Source of the DNA: Zoogloeaceae bacterium
Lineage (GTDB): Bacteria; Pseudomonadota; Gammaproteobacteria; Burkholderiales; Rhodocyclaceae
Length of the DNA: 9,660 bases
Assembly (NCBI GenBank): GCA_031267345.1
Contig: JAIRZG010000180.1
Location: 1 to 9,660, forward strand
Direction: 5' to 3'
Each line of letters begins with the position of its first letter. Positions within the stretch are counted from its first letter, which is position 1. The notes beneath the pieces were generated by a model that was not told where the DNA came from, made no database searches, and worked only from the letters and a program-made list of their open reading frames with translations. Made by a program: the position numbers and the translations under genes. Of the stretch, positions 1 through 7,973 are shown one piece after another.

Positions 1-37
<37 letters not shown>

Positions 38-38
38 A

Positions 39-180
39 TCAGGTCTGTCGGTCTAACGTGTTTTGGAAGGGGTTTCTCTCCCCTCCCAAAACGGTCGCCT
101 GAAACCCCTGCCTTCAGGCTGGGGTCGGCTCCCACCGCCCTGAAGGGCGGGGTTTCAACCAGAGTTAGTTTTACGATGAA
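39..180. repeat. 142-bp direct repeat, copy 1 (left-truncated)
   Basis: This copy aligns without gaps to 966-1107 at a constant offset of 927 bases. I found three mismatches (44/971, 66/993 and 120/1047). It contains a hairpin with arms around 61-72 and 80-91 (one mismatch), a CCCCTGCC/GGCTGGGG hairpin with a TTCA loop at about 104-123 (one mismatch), and a perfect CCGCCC-TGAA-GGGCGG hairpin at about 137-152. TGAAACCCC and GGGGTTTCA can pair across the last two. Compared with copy 2 it lacks the left arm of the first hairpin, so its left side looks truncated at the heptamer array. The shared sequence ends with ATGAA, the thiC start in copy 2, but no gene starts here. The hairpin layout resembles the ends of IS200/IS605-type elements; this is a resemblance only. 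Confidence 0.92.
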
Positions 181-208
181 AAACCCTTCGCGTCTGTTTG
201 CTCTCTTC

Positions 209-538
209 TCAAGACGATGATCCGGAAAGCGGAGAAGATGAATTGCAGACGGGAGGCAAGGCATAAATTATCGGCGCAACGCGGGCGAAAAATGCGTTTG
301 GGAAAGGCGCCGGACAATCCAGACTTTGGGCGAAGGCGTGCAGGAGTTCGGATTCGGCGATGGTGATTTTGCCGTCGTGTTCGACGGCGGCGACGCAGGC
401 GCGCAGGAGTTTTTCGCGGAATCTCGGATTGGCTTGGGCGAGGCGGGAAAGCGCATGTTCGACGAGTTCGGGGCGCAGTTCTTCGCTCTCCGGCAAAGGG
501 GAATGGAGTTGGGGATTGCTGATGGGGACAACGTAAGC
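209..538 (-). pseudogene. C-terminal remnant of M48-type peptidase with TerB-like region
   Basis: The minus strand encodes a 110-codon open stretch without a credible start. Its middle reads ...SRLAQANPRFREKLL..., then ACVAAVEHDGKITIAESELL and HAFAQSLDCP. This acidic, helical pattern with a DGK/R-TxxEAELL-type core and a DCP ending matches, from memory, the C-terminal TerB-like tail of betaproteobacterial M48-family metallopeptidases. The HExxH zinc site and membrane part expected upstream are absent, because the frame runs back into the hsdM fragment in another frame. After DCP about 30 further residues (to the TGA at 209-211) look unrelated to the family. It is best read as a non-functional fragment left by a deletion. 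The family assignment is tentative; the broken state is better supported. Confidence 0.55.
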
Positions 539-540
539 GC

Positions 541-645
541 GTGTTGATAGGCAGCGGCGTCCATGTTGCCACGCAGGATGTCCGCCGCCGCCCAGATTTG
601 TTGTTCAAATCCGATGTCGGCTGAATTATTGCTGTTTTTTGCCAT
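541..645 (-). pseudogene. hsdM: N-terminal fragment of type I restriction-modification M subunit
   Basis: An ATG (bases 645-643, minus strand) opens 35 codons reading MAKNSNNSADIGFEQQIW, then AAADILRGNMDAAAYQH. This is the characteristic beginning of HsdM, the DNA adenine methyltransferase subunit of type I restriction systems (family pattern: GFE-LW-AADKLRGNMDAAEYKHVVLGLIFLKYI). Homology stops after YQH, where the family should continue with VVLGLIFLKY. The frame then runs on as nonsense over the M48-like remnant. The methyltransferase domain with its NPPF motif is missing, as are hsdS and hsdR, so it cannot work. A purine-rich AAAAGAGAC precedes the ATG and may be the old ribosome binding site. 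The junction with the next fragment lies near base 540. Confidence 0.75.
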
Positions 646-955
646 GTCTCTTTTGTAATGGATATACCCGAAGAAACCGCTTGCAGAACGCTGCGCCCCG
701 AAAGATTTTGCTGAGGATATAGCGAAAAGGACAATTTTTTCCGGCGCGATGAAAGCGCGACCATCACCACGACGCCCGCCCGCGCATCCTAATCGCCACG
801 AACGGTTTCCGCACAATGTTGGCAGGTCGTCCCACGCGATCAGGCAGGTTGCGCGCCGCCCCGCTTTCCAGTACCTTCGCACCCTTCCGTCAGGGGTTTA
901 TCCGTCGCCACCTGCTTTTGCCCGTCGCATCCGTAAAAAACCAGCAAGAAATTAG
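646..955. other. Gene-free stretch, probable debris
   Basis: No convincing gene was found on either strand. The open frames here have arginine- and proline-rich translations typical of shadow frames in GC-rich DNA. One short minus-strand stretch (about 790-830) reads TCQHCAETVRGD followed by a stop, resembling half a zinc ribbon, but it is too short to assign. The part next to base 645 is presumably the former upstream region of hsdM. Confidence 0.6.
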
Positions 956-977
956 CGACAGGCCTTCAGGCCTGTCG
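956..977. repeat. Perfect 9-bp hairpin at the left edge of repeat copy 2
   Basis: CGACAGGCC (956-964) and GGCCTGTCG (969-977) form a perfect inverted repeat around a TTCA loop. The right arm lies inside the 142-bp repeat and recurs in copy 1 with one change, but the left arm is missing there. The complete element therefore probably extends at least to 956, and copy 1 is cut in this hairpin. No T-run follows on the plus strand, so it does not look like a standard terminator. Confidence 0.85.
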
Positions 978-1102
978 GTCTAACGTGTTTTGAAAGGGGT
1001 TTCTCTCCCCTCCCAAAACGGTCGCCTGAAACCCCTGCCTTCAGGCAGGGGTCGGCTCCCACCGCCCTGAAGGGCGGGGTTTCAACCAGAGTTAGTTTTA
1101 CG

Positions 1103-1107
<5 letters not shown>
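966..1107. repeat. 142-bp direct repeat, copy 2, forming the thiC leader
   Basis: This is the second copy of the repeat at 39-180. It carries, in order, the right arm of the 956-977 hairpin, an imperfect hairpin at about 988-1018, a perfect CCCCTGCC-TTCA-GGCAGGGG hairpin at about 1031-1050, and CCGCCC-TGAA-GGGCGG at about 1064-1079. TGAAACCCC (from about 1027) can pair with GGGGTTTCA (to about 1084) and close the last two into a branched fold. It ends at the thiC start codon (ATGAA shared with copy 1), so it supplies all of the visible thiC 5' leader. On the minus strand one frame is open through the whole copy (...VKLTLVETPPFRAVGADP...). That strand also looks like the 3' end and hairpin of an IS200/IS605 TnpB-type element, an unproven guess. 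Confidence 0.92.
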
Positions 1108-2962
<1,855 letters not shown>

Positions 2963-3007
2963 AGCCCGGCCTGTTTCTGCCGCTAAAGCAGGCAGGAGGC
3001 AAGCAAA

Positions 3008-3328
3008 ATGAATATCATGCCGTTGCACTATATTACGGCAAATGTCCGGAGGCATGAACGCGAACTGCGTCATCTGGGGCTGCGTCAAGTCAAGGCGATG
3101 GCGGCGATCAATCCTGACGCTGGTCGCGCCTTGCAGGAATTGTTGCGCTCGGTGCAAGCGTTGGCGCAGGCCGATGAATTTCCGGACGAAGAAGACATCC
3201 GCACCGAAGCCGCGTCACTGGCGGCAGACTTGCGCCAACTGGGAAAACAGGGCTACCGCACGGAAGGACTGCTGCGCTCGCTCACCAAAACCGCCGACCT
3301 GAACCGGAGTGTGAACGAAACGGCGTGA
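3008..3328 (+). CDS. Small hypothetical helical protein
   Basis: This 106-residue protein matches no family I recognise. A strong ribosome binding site AGGAGG (2994-2999) stands eight bases before the ATG. The gene starts 45 bases after the thiC stop, so both are probably co-transcribed. The product is charged and almost certainly mostly helical. Its N-terminal part is basic (ANVRRHERELRHLGLRQVK), its middle is leucine/alanine-rich (RALQELLRSVQALAQ), then comes an acidic patch (DEFPDEEDIRTEAASL) and a basic, polar end. There is no signal peptide, membrane segment or cysteine motif. The good ribosome binding site and isolation from other frames support a real gene. A role in thiamine or sulfur metabolism would be a guess from position only. 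Confidence 0.7.
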   Translation: MNIMPLHYITANVRRHERELRHLGLRQVKAMAAINPDAGRALQELLRSVQALAQADEFPDEEDIRTEAASLAADLRQLGKQGYRTEGLLRSLTKTADLNRSVNETA

Positions 3329-3402
3329 CAGGAAACAGCGGTCAGGAATCAGGGGATCGGCATCGCCATTCGTCCTGGCGTCCGCCCGCAAGGGTCACGC
3401 CG
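3321..3402. repeat. 9-bp inverted repeat across the convergent gap
   Basis: CGGCGTGAC (3321-3329, containing the stop of the small hypothetical gene) and GTCACGCCG (3394-3402, just outside the cysN stop) are exact reverse complements. They enclose the 64 bases between the two converging genes. They could form the base of a stem used by transcripts from both sides. The loop is long and no T-run is present, so a terminator role is not shown and chance is possible. Confidence 0.35.
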
Positions 3403-4698
3403 TTACGCAAGAACCATCCCCGCGCCCACCGTGTTGTTGTTGCTGGGGTCGATGACGATGAAGGCGCCGGTGTTGCGGTTTTGGGCGTAAGGGTCGGTGA
3501 AGACGGGTTGGGCGAGTTTGAATTCCACACGGGCGATGTCGTTCATGGTGAGTTTTTCGGCGGGCAGACGTTCCAGGGTATTCACGTCCAGCCGATGCGT
3601 GATGTGGGCGAGTTTGGCTCTGACTTCGCGCGTGGTGTGGCGGATCAAGTAGCTGCGGGCGGTGTCCAGCGGCGTTTCCGACAGCCAGCAAAGGATGGCC
3701 TTGAGCTGTTTTTGCGCGGCGGGAACGGCGTTTCTGGCAACGATCATGTCGCCGCGCGAAATGTCGATTTCATCTTCCAGCAGCAGGGTGGCGGATTGTC
3801 CGACGATGGACTTCCCGATGTTCGCGCCGCCCAGATGCACGGCCTTGATTGTGGTTTCCAGCCCTGAAGGCAGGACGCTGACGGCATCGCCCGCCTCGAC
3901 CTTGCCGGATTCCACCTGCCCCATGAAACCCCGATAATCGTGCAGTTCGGGGTCGGCGGAGGCTTGCGGGCGGCAGACATATTGCACGGGAAAGCGCAAC
4001 GGTTCGGCGTGTTCGCTGTGCGCCAGCGGCGCAGCCTCCAGAATGTCGATGAGCGTCGGACCTTGATGCCAGTCGAGATTTTCGCCGCGCTCAACCACCA
4101 TGTCGCCCTCCAGGGCGGAAATGGGGATGAAATGCACGTCGTCGATGCCGCGTTTTTTGGCGAACTCAAGATAATCCGCCATAATGCGGACAAAAACTTC
4201 CTGCGCGTAGTCGACCAGATCCATCTTGTTGATGGCGACGACCAGATGCGGAATGCCAAGGAGGTGGGCGATGATCGAATGCCGCCGCGTCTGGGTGAGC
4301 ACGCCTTTTCTCGCGTCCACCAGAATGATGGCGAGGTCGGCGGTGGAGGCTGCCGTGACCATGTTGCGCGTGTATTGCTCGTGCCCCGGCGCGTCGGCGA
4401 TGATGTATTTGCGCGCGCCGGTGGAAAAATAGCGATAGGCCACGTCGATGGTGATGCCCTGTTCGCGCTCGGCTTGCAGACCGTCGGTCAGGAGCGATAA
4501 ATCCACCGAATCCAGGCCGCGCTTTTGCGAGGTTTTTTCGATGGCGGACAGCGCGTCGGCAAGAATGGCGCGGGTATCGTAGAGCAGCCGCCCGATCAGG
4601 GTGCTTTTGCCGTCATCGACGCTGCCGCAAGTGAGAAAGCGCAACAGGCCGTGGTCAACAGGAGGAGGTGCGGCGTCAGACGCGGGATTTAGGGGCAT
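3403..4698 (-). CDS. cysN: Sulfate adenylyltransferase subunit 1 (GTPase) CysN
   Basis: CysN is the GTP-hydrolysing subunit of ATP sulfurylase. With CysD it drives formation of adenosine 5'-phosphosulfate (APS) from sulfate and ATP in the cytoplasm. The product is 431 residues when started at the ATG at 4698. Translation-factor GTPase motifs are in order: P-loop GSVDDGKST (25-33), GITID (81-85), DAPGHEQY (from 102) and NKMD (157-160), followed by EF-Tu-like beta-barrel domains. The protein ends without a C-terminal APS kinase domain, so it is a plain CysN and not a CysNC fusion. The ATG shares its A with the cysD stop (TGATG), typical of translational coupling; the TTG one codon earlier is less likely. 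The gene converges on the small hypothetical gene downstream. Confidence 0.96.
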   Translation of the reverse strand: MPLNPASDAAPPPVDHGLLRFLTCGSVDDGKSTLIGRLLYDTRAILADALSAIEKTSQKRGLDSVDLSLLTDGLQAEREQGITIDVAYRYFSTGARKYIIADAPGHEQYTRNMVTAASTADLAIILVDARKGVLTQTRRHSIIAHLLGIPHLVVAINKMDLVDYAQEVFVRIMADYLEFAKKRGIDDVHFIPISALEGDMVVERGENLDWHQGPTLIDILEAAPLAHSEHAEPLRFPVQYVCRPQASADPELHDYRGFMGQVESGKVEAGDAVSVLPSGLETTIKAVHLGGANIGKSIVGQSATLLLEDEIDISRGDMIVARNAVPAAQKQLKAILCWLSETPLDTARSYLIRHTTREVRAKLAHITHRLDVNTLERLPAEKLTMNDIARVEFKLAQPVFTDPYAQNRNTGAFIVIDPSNNNTVGAGMVLA

Positions 4699-5609
4699 CA
4701 AAAGTAGCCTTCCTTTTTGCGTTGTTCCATCGAGGCTTCGGAGGTCTGGTCGTCCAGACGGGTCGCGCCGCGTTCGGTGATGGTGGTGGCGGCGGTTTCG
4801 GCGAGGATTTTTTCGATGTTGTCGGCATCCGAAATGACTGGCGCGGTGCAGGTGATGTCGCCGACGGTGCGAAAGCGCACCCGGATTTCCTCAATGGTTT
4901 CGCCGGGCCGGACGGGGGTCAGATCGGTAACGGGCACGATTGCGCCCTGACGACGCACGACGGGACGCGCGTGGGAAAAATAAATGCTCGGCAGCGCCAG
5001 ATTTTCGCGCGCGATGTATTGCCAGACATCGAGTTCCGTCCAGTTGGAAATGGGAAAGGCGCGGATATTTTCGCCCTTGTGTACGCGGGCGTTATACAGA
5101 TCCCATAATTCCGGACGCTGGTTTTTCGGATCCCACTGACCGAATTCGTCGCGAAAACTCATGATGCGTTCTTTGGCGCGCGCTTTTTCCTCGTCCCGAC
5201 GCGCGCCGCCGATGCAGCAGTCAAAGCTGAATTCCTCAATGGCTTCCAGCAATGTCACCGACTGATGCTTGTTGCGCGATTCCCGCGAGTGTTTCAACAC
5301 CACCGAGCCGCGCCGCATGGAATCTTCCACCGAACGCACAATCAGCCGCTCGCCCAGTTCGGCGGCGCGCGCGTCACGAAACCGGATGACTTCCGGGTAA
5401 TTGTGACCGGTGTCGATATGCAGGAGCGGAAAAGGAAAGCGCCCCGGACGAAAGGCTTTTTCCGCCACACGCAACATGCAAACGGAATCCTTGCCGCCGG
5501 AAAAAAGCAGTACCGGCTGCCCGCACTGCCCGGCGACCTCGCGCATGATATGAATCGCCTCGGCTTCCAGCGCGTCGAGATGGGAAAGAATGGCGTGAGG
5601 AACCGTCAT
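4698..5609 (-). CDS. cysD: Sulfate adenylyltransferase subunit 2 CysD
   Basis: CysD is the catalytic subunit of ATP sulfurylase and belongs to the PP-loop ATP pyrophosphatase superfamily. The 303-residue product has the PP-loop SGGKDS at residues 37-42, HIDTGHNYPE (64-73), and the family block GGARRDEEKARAKER (134-148) followed by WDPKNQRPELW. It ends in KKEGYF, like the KKRQGYF end of E. coli CysD (from memory). The length is normal. The ATG at 5609 gives the family start (LDALEAEAIHI soon after) although no clear ribosome binding site is seen. It is the first gene of a two-gene operon with cysN. The reductase genes (cysH, cysI) often found beside it are not in this window. An upstream AT-rich region probably carries the promoter. 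Confidence 0.97.
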   Translation of the reverse strand: MTVPHAILSHLDALEAEAIHIMREVAGQCGQPVLLFSGGKDSVCMLRVAEKAFRPGRFPFPLLHIDTGHNYPEVIRFRDARAAELGERLIVRSVEDSMRRGSVVLKHSRESRNKHQSVTLLEAIEEFSFDCCIGGARRDEEKARAKERIMSFRDEFGQWDPKNQRPELWDLYNARVHKGENIRAFPISNWTELDVWQYIARENLALPSIYFSHARPVVRRQGAIVPVTDLTPVRPGETIEEIRVRFRTVGDITCTAPVISDADNIEKILAETAATTITERGATRLDDQTSEASMEQRKKEGYF

Positions 5610-5730
5610 GAGCGTGACCAGAAAAAAGGAATTCTTCGATTTTACAAGGTGCTAAATGCTTTATAAGAATTGTTTTATATCTTTATATTGCTTTTAGGTA
5701 TAAGAAAAATTCTGAAATTTGTCCTGACCC
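5610..5730 (-). promoter_or_regulatory. AT-rich upstream region of cysDN (probable promoter)
   Basis: Between about 5635 and 5720 the base composition drops sharply to AT-rich, unlike everything around it. On the minus strand it contains several -10-like hexamers (TATAAA twice, TTATAA once) spaced 14-20 bases apart, but no good -35 box. Sulfate assimilation operons in many proteobacteria are activated by the LysR-type regulator CysB at AT-rich sites near weak -35 regions. This region would fit that, but no CysB site can be identified by eye. Confidence 0.4.
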
Positions 5731-5745
5731 TCACCTTGGTATTTA

Positions 5746-5761
5746 CGGCGCGATGGCGCCG
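5746..5761 (-). terminator. Hairpin downstream of yhbY, possible terminator
   Basis: CGGCGC (5746-5751) and GCGCCG (5756-5761) form a perfect 6-bp GC stem with a 4-base loop, 22 bases past the yhbY stop. Read in the direction of yhbY it is followed by TAAATACC, not a strong T-run. On the plus strand it is followed by ACAACTTTTT, but no plus-strand gene ends here. A terminator separating yhbY from cysD is plausible but weak. Confidence 0.35.
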
Positions 5762-5783
5762 ACAACTTTTTCTGTTCCCTGAA

Positions 5784-6122
5784 TCATTGATAACTGCGCT
5801 TGGCGCGGCGTTTGGTTTTGGCGGCGGGTTTTTTGGCGTGGGCTTTTGCTTCCGGGCGCGGACGCCAGAGGATCAGCAATTTGCCGATATGTTGCACGGG
5901 CGCGGCGACAAGGGTTTCGCAGATGCTGGCGAGATAGCCTTCGCGCACGGCGCGATCATCGTTGTAGACGCGGATTTTGATCAGGCCATGCGCCTTCAGG
6001 CAGACTTCGATTTCTTTCAGTACGGCGTCGGAAAGCCCCTGTTGGGCGATGGCGACCACCGGATTCAGGGAATGCGCTTCGGCGCGCAACTGGCGGCGTT
6101 GTTCGGAGGAAAGGGTTAACAT
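5784..6122 (-). CDS. yhbY: YhbY-family RNA-binding ribosome assembly protein
   Basis: YhbY is a small CRM-domain protein that binds RNA and associates with the precursor of the 50S ribosomal subunit. The product has 112 residues. The CRM domain spans about residues 1-90: LSSEQRRQLRAEAHSLNPVV, then QQGLSDAVLKEIEVCLKAHG, LIKIRV, and the GK-LLILWRP end at 80-88. The remaining 22 residues form a basic lysine/arginine/alanine tail likely to add RNA affinity. E. coli YhbY is 97 residues. The ATG at 6122 is chosen over an upstream in-frame GTG (6143) because AAAGG lies six bases before it and MLTLSSEQ matches the family start. It is divergent from rlmE with only 34 bases between start codons, an arrangement also seen in E. 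coli. Confidence 0.93.
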   Translation of the reverse strand: MLTLSSEQRRQLRAEAHSLNPVVAIAQQGLSDAVLKEIEVCLKAHGLIKIRVYNDDRAVREGYLASICETLVAAPVQHIGKLLILWRPRPEAKAHAKKPAAKTKRRAKRSYQ

Positions 6123-6156
6123 GGCGAACCTTTGGGGAAACACGGAATTCTAACGG

Positions 6157-6804
6157 ATGAGCAGAACAAGAACCAGCAGGGCGTGGATGCGCGAGCATGT
6201 CACCGACCCTTATGTGCAACAGGCCAGAAAGGAGGGCTGGCGTTCGCGCGCGGCCTTCAAGCTGATGGAAATCGACGACCACGATAAATTGCTGCGCCCC
6301 GGCGATGTGGTGGTCGATCTGGGCGCGGCTCCCGGTGGCTGGTCACAGGTCGCGGCGCGCAGGGTGGGGCCGGAAGGCCGGGTATTCGCCCTCGATCTGC
6401 TGGAAATGCAAGGTTTGAGCGGCGTGGAATTCATCCAGGGCGATTTTCGTGAAGACGCAGTATTGCAGCGGCTTGATATCCTGCTGGCGGGGCAAAGGCC
6501 GCATCTGACGCTCTCCGACATGGCGCCCAACATCTCCGGCGTGGCGCTGGTCGATCAGGCGCGTGGCATGGCGCTGGCGGAACGGGCGCTGGAATTCGCG
6601 GTTGCGCGCCTGCATCCGCAAGGCGCGTTTTTGGTCAAGGCGTTCCAGGGCAGCGATTACGACAGTTTCATCAAAACCATGCGCGAACGCTTTATCCGTG
6701 TCGCCACCCGCAAACCCAAGGCTTCACGTGACCGCAGCGCCGAACTGTATTTGCTGGGCAGGGGTCTGATCGACGTTCCCCCGGTTCTTGCGCCCCGGAC
6801 TTGA
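6157..6804 (+). CDS. rlmE: 23S rRNA (uridine2552-2'-O)-methyltransferase RlmE
   Basis: RlmE (FtsJ/RrmJ) uses S-adenosylmethionine to methylate the 2'-OH of U2552 in the A-loop of 23S rRNA, late in 50S assembly. The 215-residue protein has the basic N-terminus RSRAAFKL, the SAM-binding motif DLGAAPGGWSQV (54-65), and LSDMAPNISG with the second catalytic residue. The K-D-K-E set is complete at Lys35, Asp121, Lys161 and Glu196, with the same spacing as Lys38, Asp124, Lys164 and Glu199 in E. coli. The ATG at 6157 has only a weak GG before it, but MSRTRTSRAWMREH fits the family. In E. coli and many proteobacteria ftsH follows. Here exbB follows instead. Confidence 0.97.
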   Translation: MSRTRTSRAWMREHVTDPYVQQARKEGWRSRAAFKLMEIDDHDKLLRPGDVVVDLGAAPGGWSQVAARRVGPEGRVFALDLLEMQGLSGVEFIQGDFREDAVLQRLDILLAGQRPHLTLSDMAPNISGVALVDQARGMALAERALEFAVARLHPQGAFLVKAFQGSDYDSFIKTMRERFIRVATRKPKASRDRSAELYLLGRGLIDVPPVLAPRT

Positions 6805-6823
6805 CATCCGGCTTGCCCTTCCC

Positions 6824-6840
6824 TTGTGCTGAAGGCACAA
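6824..6840 (+). other. Small hairpin between rlmE and exbB
   Basis: TTGTGC (6824-6829) and GCACAA (6835-6840) make a perfect 6-bp stem around TGAAG, 19 bases after the rlmE stop. No T-run follows, so it is a poor terminator. A weak promoter-like pair lies over it (TTGCCC at 6813 and CACAAT at 6836, 17 bases apart, four of six matches each). Either role is unproven. Confidence 0.25.
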
Positions 6841-6874
6841 TAACCCGCTCTTTGATCCCTGTTTTGAATTGACT

Positions 6875-6879
6875 GGAGG
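6875..6879 (+). promoter_or_regulatory. Ribosome binding site fixing the exbB start
   Basis: GGAGG lies four bases before an in-frame GTG at 6884. An upstream in-frame TTG at 6869 would place this site inside the coding region, so the GTG is preferred. An ATG at 6882 is out of frame. Confidence 0.65.
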
Positions 6880-6883
6880 CGAT

Positions 6884-7522
6884 GTGTCTACAAACCTGTT
6901 TTCCATCGTGCAGGCGGCGGGCTGGCCGATTTGGCCCCTGTTGCTGGCTTCGATGATTGCGGTGGCGCTGATTGGCGAGCGTTTTTATTCCCTGCGCGGA
7001 AGTCGCGTTGTGCCGCCCGGCCTGTTGCAACGAGTGTTGAGCGAAGTCCTGCGCAACAAGAACAGCATAGACGAAGCCGCCCTGCATGAACTGGAGCAAC
7101 ATTCGCCGCTGGGTCGGGTGCTGGCGGCGGGCTTGCGGAATCGCAACGCCTCGCGCGAAATCATGAAGGAATCCATTGAGGAAACCGGACGCGCCGTCAC
7201 CCATGATCTCGAACGCTATCTGACCACGTTGGGCACCATTGCCTCCATCGCGCCCCTGATGGGGCTGTTCGGCACGGTAGTGGGGATGATCGAAATGTTC
7301 GGCGCGCAGGGCGGCGCGGTCGGCGCGCAAGACCCGATGGCGTTGGCGCATGGTATTTCCACCGCGCTGTACAACACCGGTTTTGGCATCCTCATCGCCA
7401 TTCCCAGCATGATTTTCTGGCGGCATTTCCGGGCGCTGGTCGACAGTTTTGTGATGGACATGGAGCAACAGGCCATTCGTCTGGTGGAAGTGCTGCACGG
7501 CGAGCGCGGAGAAAGCGCATGA
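6884..7522 (+). CDS. exbB: ExbB/TolQ-type proton channel subunit
   Basis: This inner-membrane protein of the MotA/TolQ/ExbB family forms, with ExbD, a proton-driven motor that energises TonB-dependent outer-membrane transport. From the GTG at 6884 the product is 212 residues. It has three hydrophobic segments: about 13-33 (GWPIWPLLLASMIAVALI), 113-138 (TTLGTIASIAPLMGLFGTVV, with the family's GLFGTV motif), and 158-180 (STALYNTGFGILIAIPSMIF). A charged cytoplasmic domain lies between the first two. The beginning (FSIVQAAGWPIWPLL) matches betaproteobacterial ExbB. Its stop overlaps the exbD start (ATGA). The lipid A genes downstream are the usual betaproteobacterial company. It could serve a Tol-type system instead, but the neighbours favour ExbB. 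Confidence 0.93.
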   Translation: MSTNLFSIVQAAGWPIWPLLLASMIAVALIGERFYSLRGSRVVPPGLLQRVLSEVLRNKNSIDEAALHELEQHSPLGRVLAAGLRNRNASREIMKESIEETGRAVTHDLERYLTTLGTIASIAPLMGLFGTVVGMIEMFGAQGGAVGAQDPMALAHGISTALYNTGFGILIAIPSMIFWRHFRALVDSFVMDMEQQAIRLVEVLHGERGESA

Positions 7523-7944
7523 ACTTCTCCCGCCAGCGTGGTCGTGAAGAACCGGAAATCAACCTGATTCCCTTGATCGACGTGCTGTTGGTGGTCATCA
7601 TTTTCCTGATGCTGACCACCACCTATTCCCGTTTCGCCGGACTGGAAATCAACCTGCCTTCCGCCGACGCCGAACAGACGCAGAACCTGCTTGATGAAGT
7701 CGAAGTGGCGATTACGGCGGATGGTCAGATGCGGGTGAACAAGCAGCTTCTGCGCGCCAATGACGTGCATTTCATCAGCGAAGCCCTGCAACAGGCCGCC
7801 GCAGGCCAGACTGATCCGCTCATCGTCATCAGCGCCGACGCCAAGGCTACGCATCAGAGCGTGATTGATGTCATGCAGGCGGCGCAGTCGGCGGGTTATC
7901 CACGCATTTCCTTCACCATCCAGACGCCGCCGGCTGCGCCGTAA
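7519..7944 (+). CDS. exbD: ExbD/TolR-type energy-transducing protein
   Basis: ExbD is the partner of ExbB. It has a short cytoplasmic N-terminus, one membrane helix that carries the proton-accepting aspartate, and a periplasmic domain that contacts TonB. The 141-residue product shows NLIPLIDVLLVVIIFLML from residue 15, with the key Asp at position 21 (Asp25 in E. coli ExbD). The periplasmic part is typical, with INLPSADAEQ, then ITADGQMRVNKQ and IVISADAKATHQSVIDVM. Its ATG overlaps the exbB stop in an ATGA, so the two are translationally coupled. The gene ends in an alanine/proline-rich tail, 29 bases before lpxK. Confidence 0.95.
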   Translation: MNFSRQRGREEPEINLIPLIDVLLVVIIFLMLTTTYSRFAGLEINLPSADAEQTQNLLDEVEVAITADGQMRVNKQLLRANDVHFISEALQQAAAGQTDPLIVISADAKATHQSVIDVMQAAQSAGYPRISFTIQTPPAAP

Positions 7945-7952
7945 GACGGCGC
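7936..7952 (+). other. Hairpin over the exbD stop codon
   Basis: GCGCCGT (7936-7942) and ACGGCGC (7946-7952) are perfect reverse complements with only AAG between them, and the exbD stop TAA lies at the tip. An alternative stem pairs GGCGCG (7948-7953) with CGCGCC (7968-7973), right against the lpxK ATG. No T-run follows. The structure could damp read-through or limit lpxK translation, but GC-rich chance pairing is also possible. Confidence 0.3.
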
Positions 7953-7973
7953 GGTCATTCCTAAAAACGCGCC

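Noticed and set aside
268..540. Continuation of the HsdM frame beyond base 541
   Set aside because: After YQH the residues become proline/serine/asparagine-rich nonsense and no longer match HsdM; the frame is open only by chance over the next fragment.
171..770. 199-codon minus-strand open frame over the debris island
   Set aside because: Its translation is arginine/proline/serine-rich shadow sequence; the recognisable HsdM and TerB-like stretches lie in the other two minus-strand frames.
1020..1102. Hairpins upstream of thiC as a TPP riboswitch
   Set aside because: The conserved THI-box sequences are missing, and the same hairpins occur in copy 1 of the repeat, away from any thiamine gene.
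6801..6829. TTGACA at 6801 as a -35 box for exbB
   Set aside because: It overlaps the rlmE stop, and the hexamer 17 bases downstream (TTGTGC) is not a -10 box.
6692..7498. 268-codon minus-strand frame over rlmE and exbB
   Set aside because: Histidine/arginine/glutamine-rich shadow antisense to two clearly recognised genes and the gap between them.
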